From Colletotrichum lupini (lineage: Eukaryota; Ascomycota; Sordariomycetes; Glomerellales; Glomerellaceae): a DNA stretch of 64,000 nt. Numbering within the stretch: position 1 is the stretch's first letter; each line of letters opens with the position of its first letter. Under the pieces are notes generated by a model, which worked only from the letters and a program-made list of their open reading frames with translations, was not told where the DNA came from and searched no databases. The DNA is taken from assembly GCF_023278565.1 (NCBI RefSeq), contig NC_064679.1, forward strand, positions 4,650,001-4,714,000, given 5' to 3'. Positions 58,441-64,000 of the stretch are shown in pieces. The position numbers were made by a program, and so were the translations under genes.

Positions 58441-61400
58441 CGAGCTTTATACCTATTTCTTATTTCTAATAAATAACCGTTCTTTTTATATACGTTAATA
58501 CCCCTATAATAACTTTATAATAATTATAAGCTTAGCTCTAACTTAGACCCCTATACTTTTATTAAAAAGTTATTTCTTAAGGATTACGGTTTACTATATC
58601 CTTTTTTATAATATTATTTAACCCTTATTACGTTTATTAATCTTATTCCTAAATAAACTAATATTTTTTTAAAAAGATTACTAATATTCTTAAATAAAAA
58701 CTTAATTATTAATAAGATTAGCCTAAGTAATACCTCGTTTTATAAGTTAAAGCTTAGTTAAAAAACGTCTAAGACTTATTAAACTTAAATAACTTTATTT
58801 TTTTATTAAATCCGTTACTTTTTACTAAGTCTATTGTTTAATTAAAGAGTACGTTAAAATATAAAATATTATATAAAATTAAGTATATAAAATAGCCTTA
58901 ACTAAATACTAATAAAGACTCGAGGAATCTACTTAATAATAAACTAAATAATTAAAAAGCGAGGCTATAATTAAACCCTTAATTAAAAACGATCGAATTA
59001 AGTAATTAATTATTTTAATAAAACCGAAGGCCGTAATAGTAAATTAAGCACGTCTTATTAAAAAATACGCTTCTTTTATTTAATAAACCGTATTTAAAAC
59101 GATCTCTTATTTATAAAAAGAGAGATTATATAAATTGATAATTTACCAAATCTTTTTTATAATTATTTAAAAAATCTTAAAGAACGTAAAAAAGGAGCTT
59201 ATTAATTTTTTTAAATTACTTTTTTTATACTATAATTAAGGTTTTTAAATAAAAGTACGTATTAAGTAACTTTAGTTTACTTATAATTATAAAAAAAGAA
59301 TTTAATATAATTATAAATAAGGTAAACTTTAGTATTAGCTTATTAACCTAAATTAAAGACTTTTTCTTAGCTTATTATTAAATAACATAGCTTAAACTAC
59401 TTAAAGTCTAAAAGACCCTCGTTTTAAAAACCTTTTTTTATATAATTATATATTACTTTATTCTAAACTAATTTAACTAGGAGTTTATTAAAATTATTAA
59501 ACTAAAATAAAAAAGGGAAGCGATCCTTAATATAAAGTATTATACTAAGATTTTTAATAACTTTTTATATAAAAAAGTAATATATAATAAGAATTATAAA
59601 CGAACCTTTATAATATTCGTAATATTAATAAGTTACTTAGATTTTTTTAAGTAGAACGAAGCGACTCTTAATTCGTTTATTAATTATTTTTATAAAGGGA
59701 CCTATTATTAAAAACTAATAAACTATATAAAAATAGAGCTTATTTTAATAAATAAAACGAAGTTAAAATACGTTTAGCTAAGTACTAACGATACTTAAAA
59801 AATAATTTCTTATTTAAATTAAAAAAAGTATACTAATTTTTATACCGATTTTACTTAAAAGGGCTAGATTTATATAAAACCCCTTTTTAAATAAAATAAT
59901 AATAACCGAGGTCGCTTTAAAAAAACGACTAAAATTAATAAACTAAGTAATAAAAAGAACTCTAAAAGAACTTACTTTTTAAATATTGTAATTATAATTA
60001 TTAACGTTAGTTTGCTCCTTAAGCTAAGTATAGAGGTAAATAAAAATAGTAATTTTATTATTTTCTTTATCCCCTTTACTAACCTATACTTCTTTTCTAA
60101 AAGTATAGTTATAAATAACTATAGTACTATTTATTTTATTAATAACTAATTACTTTTAAAGCCGGATTCTATTTAATAAAATAATAGCTTAGAAAATATA
60201 GATTTTAAAACGGCCTTTTATTTTATTATTATTAAGGGAACGAGGATTATATATAATATTTTTATAAGATTAAAAGGGCCTAAAATAGAGTACTTTACTC
60301 TTTATAATATTAGTTTTATTAAGAACTTTTATATAAACGTTATATTAAAAGCTCTTTTCTAAAAAACTAATATTTAGTACTCGGGTTTTAACTATAACCT
60401 TTAGTTTAATAATAAATCTAAAAACGTTATTATCAAATAGCTTAAAAAGAAGGTTAATTTAATCTTTTTAAAATATAAGCCCTATTCGTCCTATTTTCTA
60501 TTTAAAAATTAGTTTTTATTTATCAATATAATTTTAACATATAGTGCTTAGTACTTACATTCTTTATATTAATTAAAGAATAACTAATCGAATATAGCCT
60601 AGTTTTAATACTTTAAATCTAATTATTTCGTATTAATAATACTTAAAAAGCTCGTCTTAGCCGCTCGGGGGGTAAGGATTAAAAAACTAAGTTATTTAAA
60701 ATATTAATATTATATAACTACTTATATAAAATAAGTTATTTTATAACGTATTTTAAAACGAAAAGTAACTTAACCTTATTATAAAATCTTATAAAACCTT
60801 TTTAATTACTTATTAGTTTATAAACGAAGTAAGTAGCTAATATTAATTAAAAACGAGTATTTAAATAGGATTTTCGTTTTTTTATAAGTTACGAAGACTT
60901 ATAATATAATATTTAGGGTCTTATACTTTTTTAAAAAATAAGTATATATATAAAAAAGCATAGCCGTTTATAAGATTTAATAAAATATAAAACGTATAAT
61001 AATCGTAATTAATAATAAAACTCGTTTTTAAATATAAATACGAGAGCTAGGAATAGACTTAGAAACTACTCCTCTATATAAAAAAACTAAATAGAGGAGG
61101 GGAACGAGCTAGCTAAGACATTATTAATAAAACGATTAATATAATATTAGTAACTAATTTACTAAACGAACTTTAAGTAAAAACTATATTAGCTATAGCC
61201 TACTTATATAATATTAGCCCTAAGTAACGTACTAACTAGTTATTATTAATTTAAACTGAAGAAGTTTAGTTCGCTTATTATTTTAAATAATAATAACTAA
61301 TAAATATATTAAAACTTACTTATAATCTATGTCTTTATTAAAAATAAACGTATATATATAGCTATAAAGCGTACTTTTTTAAAAAAAACTATAAAAAAGA

Positions 61401-64000
61401 AATTAATAAAAGACGCTTTAAAATAGAATAGAGGGGATATATTAAGTACTTCGTAAGTTACGTACTAAATGCCTATAACTTATATAAAATCTAAATCCCT
61501 TCGCTTTTAAAAATTATTATTATTTAAAATATAACGTTTAATAAGATAGCTTTTTATTTAAAAAATAATATTAAAATTATAATTTATTTACTTAAGTCGA
61601 GAGCCGTAATAAATAAAATTTAATAACTACTTATAATTATTAAACCTAAGCTTTAATTATTTAAAATTATAAATAAAAAAGAGGTTATATTAATTAATAA
61701 TAAAAAATAGCTATTACTATTTATACTCGTTTTATAAAAAATAAATAAAGTTATAAAAAAGCTTAGTTCGTTTTTAAATAAATAAAGCGGATAATTACTT
61801 ACCCCTAAACTAACTTTAGATTTTAAAAGTCCGGAGTTAAATACGAACCTTATTTAGCTAACTAAGGTTATAAATAAAGTTATAAAAGAAGTCGATCCTC
61901 TTATTAAGAGGATTAAAAATATAATATATATATAAATAAAAATAAAAACTTTTTAAAGCTCTTATAAAGAGGATCTTTTTATTTAATTAGACCTTAATAA
62001 ACCCCTTTAATAAGCGAGCTTATATTAAAAAATAAGAATAATAAACGACTTAGTTAGTAACTCTAATATAATTAGTATATATAATTGAAAAGAGGACGGG
62101 TATATTAAATAAAATTAAAAATTAAAAAACTAATTATTAAAAGTATTTATCTAAGACCTAAGTTAACGAGAGCAACTCGGGTAGTACTCTTTTTATACTT
62201 AAATAAAAAAAAACTAGGACTCCTTTTTTAATACGTATATACTTAATTAATAAAAAGTAGTTAACAAAGTAACCTAGGGGTATTAAACGCTATATTACTA
62301 TATTTATACCGTAATTAGTAAAACGAAGCACGTTTTATTAATTATAATCTAATTTAACTAAATTTACGTAAATTAATTAATTACTTTCTTAAAAAATAAA
62401 AAGATATTCTTAAAATACTAGAACTTTTAAAAAGTTAATTTATAAAAGTAATATAGTTAGAAATCTAAAAACTAAAGGAAATAAATACTTAGAAAGTAGT
62501 TAATAAGGCGTTAGTTATTTCTAAATTAATACCCCTTAAATAAGTATTTAATTATAAACTTAATAATAATAATTACTTCGATCGCTATAAAGCGAGAATT
62601 TATATTAAAAGGGACTTTTAAAAATAATACTTTTTAAAAAAGATATACGTAGTAACACTAGTTATTAAAACGTTTAGAATAGCTATAGCTATTACTACTT
62701 AATTTAATTTAAAAGTTTATTAATATAATATTATAAACGCATTTTTAAATATAATTAAAAAGCTAGGCGACCCCCTTATTATTTATAAGCTTCTAAATAG
62801 CTTTTATAAACTAAGAATATGCGTTAAACTCGAGCGGGCCCTATATAATACTTATAATACTCTACTATTATAATATAAAGAGCTAATATTAATTTTTAAA
62901 AGTCTAGGTCTCTCGCTTATAAATAAAGACCCGTACTTATTTTAAAATTTTATTAAAAAGGTTTTAGTCCTTTTTTATATAAATAATATTCTCGTTTTTT
63001 ATTATAAAAACTATATTTATAAAGCCGGTTAAGTAACTAAGGAACTTAAAAAAAAATACGAAATAAAAAACTAGGGGCTAGTTTCGTAATATTTTAGGAT
63101 AAGGGTCGTTCGTAATTAACTAAATAAAAAGATTTACTTAGCTTATAATTAATATTTTAAAAAAGTAATTAAAAAGTTTAATTTTATTAACTTTATTACT
63201 TTTATAATACTATTACTAACGGTCCTAATTAAAAAGAACTTAGGGATTATATCCCTAAATAAAACTAAGTTTTTTTAAAAAAAAGGTTAGATCGATATTA
63301 TATATAATAATTATAATTCGGCCCGACGTCGCTTTTATATATATTTTACTCTCTTAGTTCTTAATAAACCCGTCTTATTAATATTATTTTATTATAAATT
63401 AAGTTATATAATACTTTTTTTATATATAATATTTAATAATATATTTTAAAATCTCGGGGGATAGCTAGGTATTATTAATTATAAATAACGCTTCGTTTAT
63501 AAATAATAAAAAGACTTAAAAATCTTTATAGGGTTTTATAATTTCTTTTTTTAATAGCCTCGTTTAGTAAAAAATAGCTCGTTAAAATATAATAATTACG
63601 TTAATTATAAAAGCCGAATTACTAAGCCTAAAATATATAACTAAGGAAATACTTATTCTTAAATACTTTTTTAAAAATATCTTATTTCAGCTTAGTAACG
63701 TATAAAAAATATACTATGATAATTATTAAATAATTAAATTTATAAAAAAAAAAAAGAATATATCTTAACTTATTTATATTATATTAATATTTAAAATATA
63801 TAATTATAATAAAAGTACTTAAGAGGCTTATTTTAAGTAGTTTATATATTAATAAATAAAATACTAACTAATAGTTTTATAAAAAACCTTTTTAAAGCGA
63901 AGTTTAAGTACTTTATATTATTTTTAAATATAAAAAATATATAAAAAATAATTATATTAAATAAGGGGACGTTTAGAAAGTAATAAAACGGCCCAGGGGG
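58441..64000 (+). mobile_element. Third RIP-mutated Ty1/copia-type element, right end outside window
   Basis: A very AT-rich, CpA/TpG-depleted block with dense stops. Near its right end, plus-strand reverse transcriptase and RNase H remnants are clear, so the element is copia-type and continues beyond the window. Its sequence differs from copies A and B, so it is a separate family. I cannot place its 5' LTR: the start given is where amidase-like translation stops being readable, and could be wrong by hundreds of bases. The stretch 58,441-62,600 holds no readable gene. Confidence 0.75.
62640..63800 (+). pseudogene. copia reverse transcriptase/RNase H remnant, third element
   Basis: Reading through RIP stops: KTFRIAIAI and a YQYNIINAFLN-like segment (catalytic Asp of the first RT motif mutated to Asn), VKLERALYNTYN, LFYINNILVF in place of YVDDILVF, then KKIYLAYN, and RNase H-side remnants near 63,280-63,600. 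Asp to Asn in both RT motifs is G to A change, as RIP gives. Not functional. Confidence 0.82.

Overview
This window is nuclear DNA of a filamentous ascomycete (Pezizomycotina, most likely a Sordariomycete). Genes have short 50-100 nt introns with GT...CTAAC...AG signals. The content is typical: an ankyrin NLR-like protein, a GPI cell-wall protein, a cytochrome b5-acyl-CoA dehydrogenase fusion, SRPK-like kinase and DUF6604 proteins. Long AT-rich blocks are almost devoid of CpA/TpG dinucleotides, the footprint of repeat-induced point mutation (RIP). Genus cannot be fixed from sequence alone. I saw no rRNA, tRNA or CRISPR.

Region 1 (1-22.5 kb) is gene-rich with normal composition. In order it holds: the 5' end of a secreted carboxylesterase (-), a conserved Ser/Pro/Thr-rich protein (-), a Dabb-domain protein (-), a GPI-anchored Pro/Ser/Thr-rich wall protein with a minisatellite (-), a cytochrome b5-acyl-CoA dehydrogenase (-), flap endonuclease FEN1 with a 5-nt microexon (-), a ~1,977-residue NLR-like protein (+), and a small Cys protein (-).

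Region 2 (22,965-29,815) is a full-length, RIP-destroyed Ty1/copia element (+) with 205-bp LTRs and a GAAAC target duplication. Region 3 (29.8-50.8 kb) is a ~21 kb gene island: small Cys protein, tannase/feruloyl esterase, P450, class I terpene synthase with an apparent nonsense codon, nucleoside deaminase, DUF6604 protein, MFS permease, SRPK-like kinase and an orphan two-exon gene. The P450 and terpene synthase are divergent neighbours and may be a small (perhaps decaying) terpenoid locus; tannase and permease may or may not belong to it.

Region 4 (50,774-57,625) is a second full-length copy of the same copia family, inverted (-), with a GAGAT target duplication, so the gene island lies between 6.85-kb inverted repeats. 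Region 5 (57.7-64 kb) begins with the intact 3' end of an amidase gene whose upstream part is RIP-mutated, then a third, different RIP-mutated copia-type element (+) that runs off the right edge.
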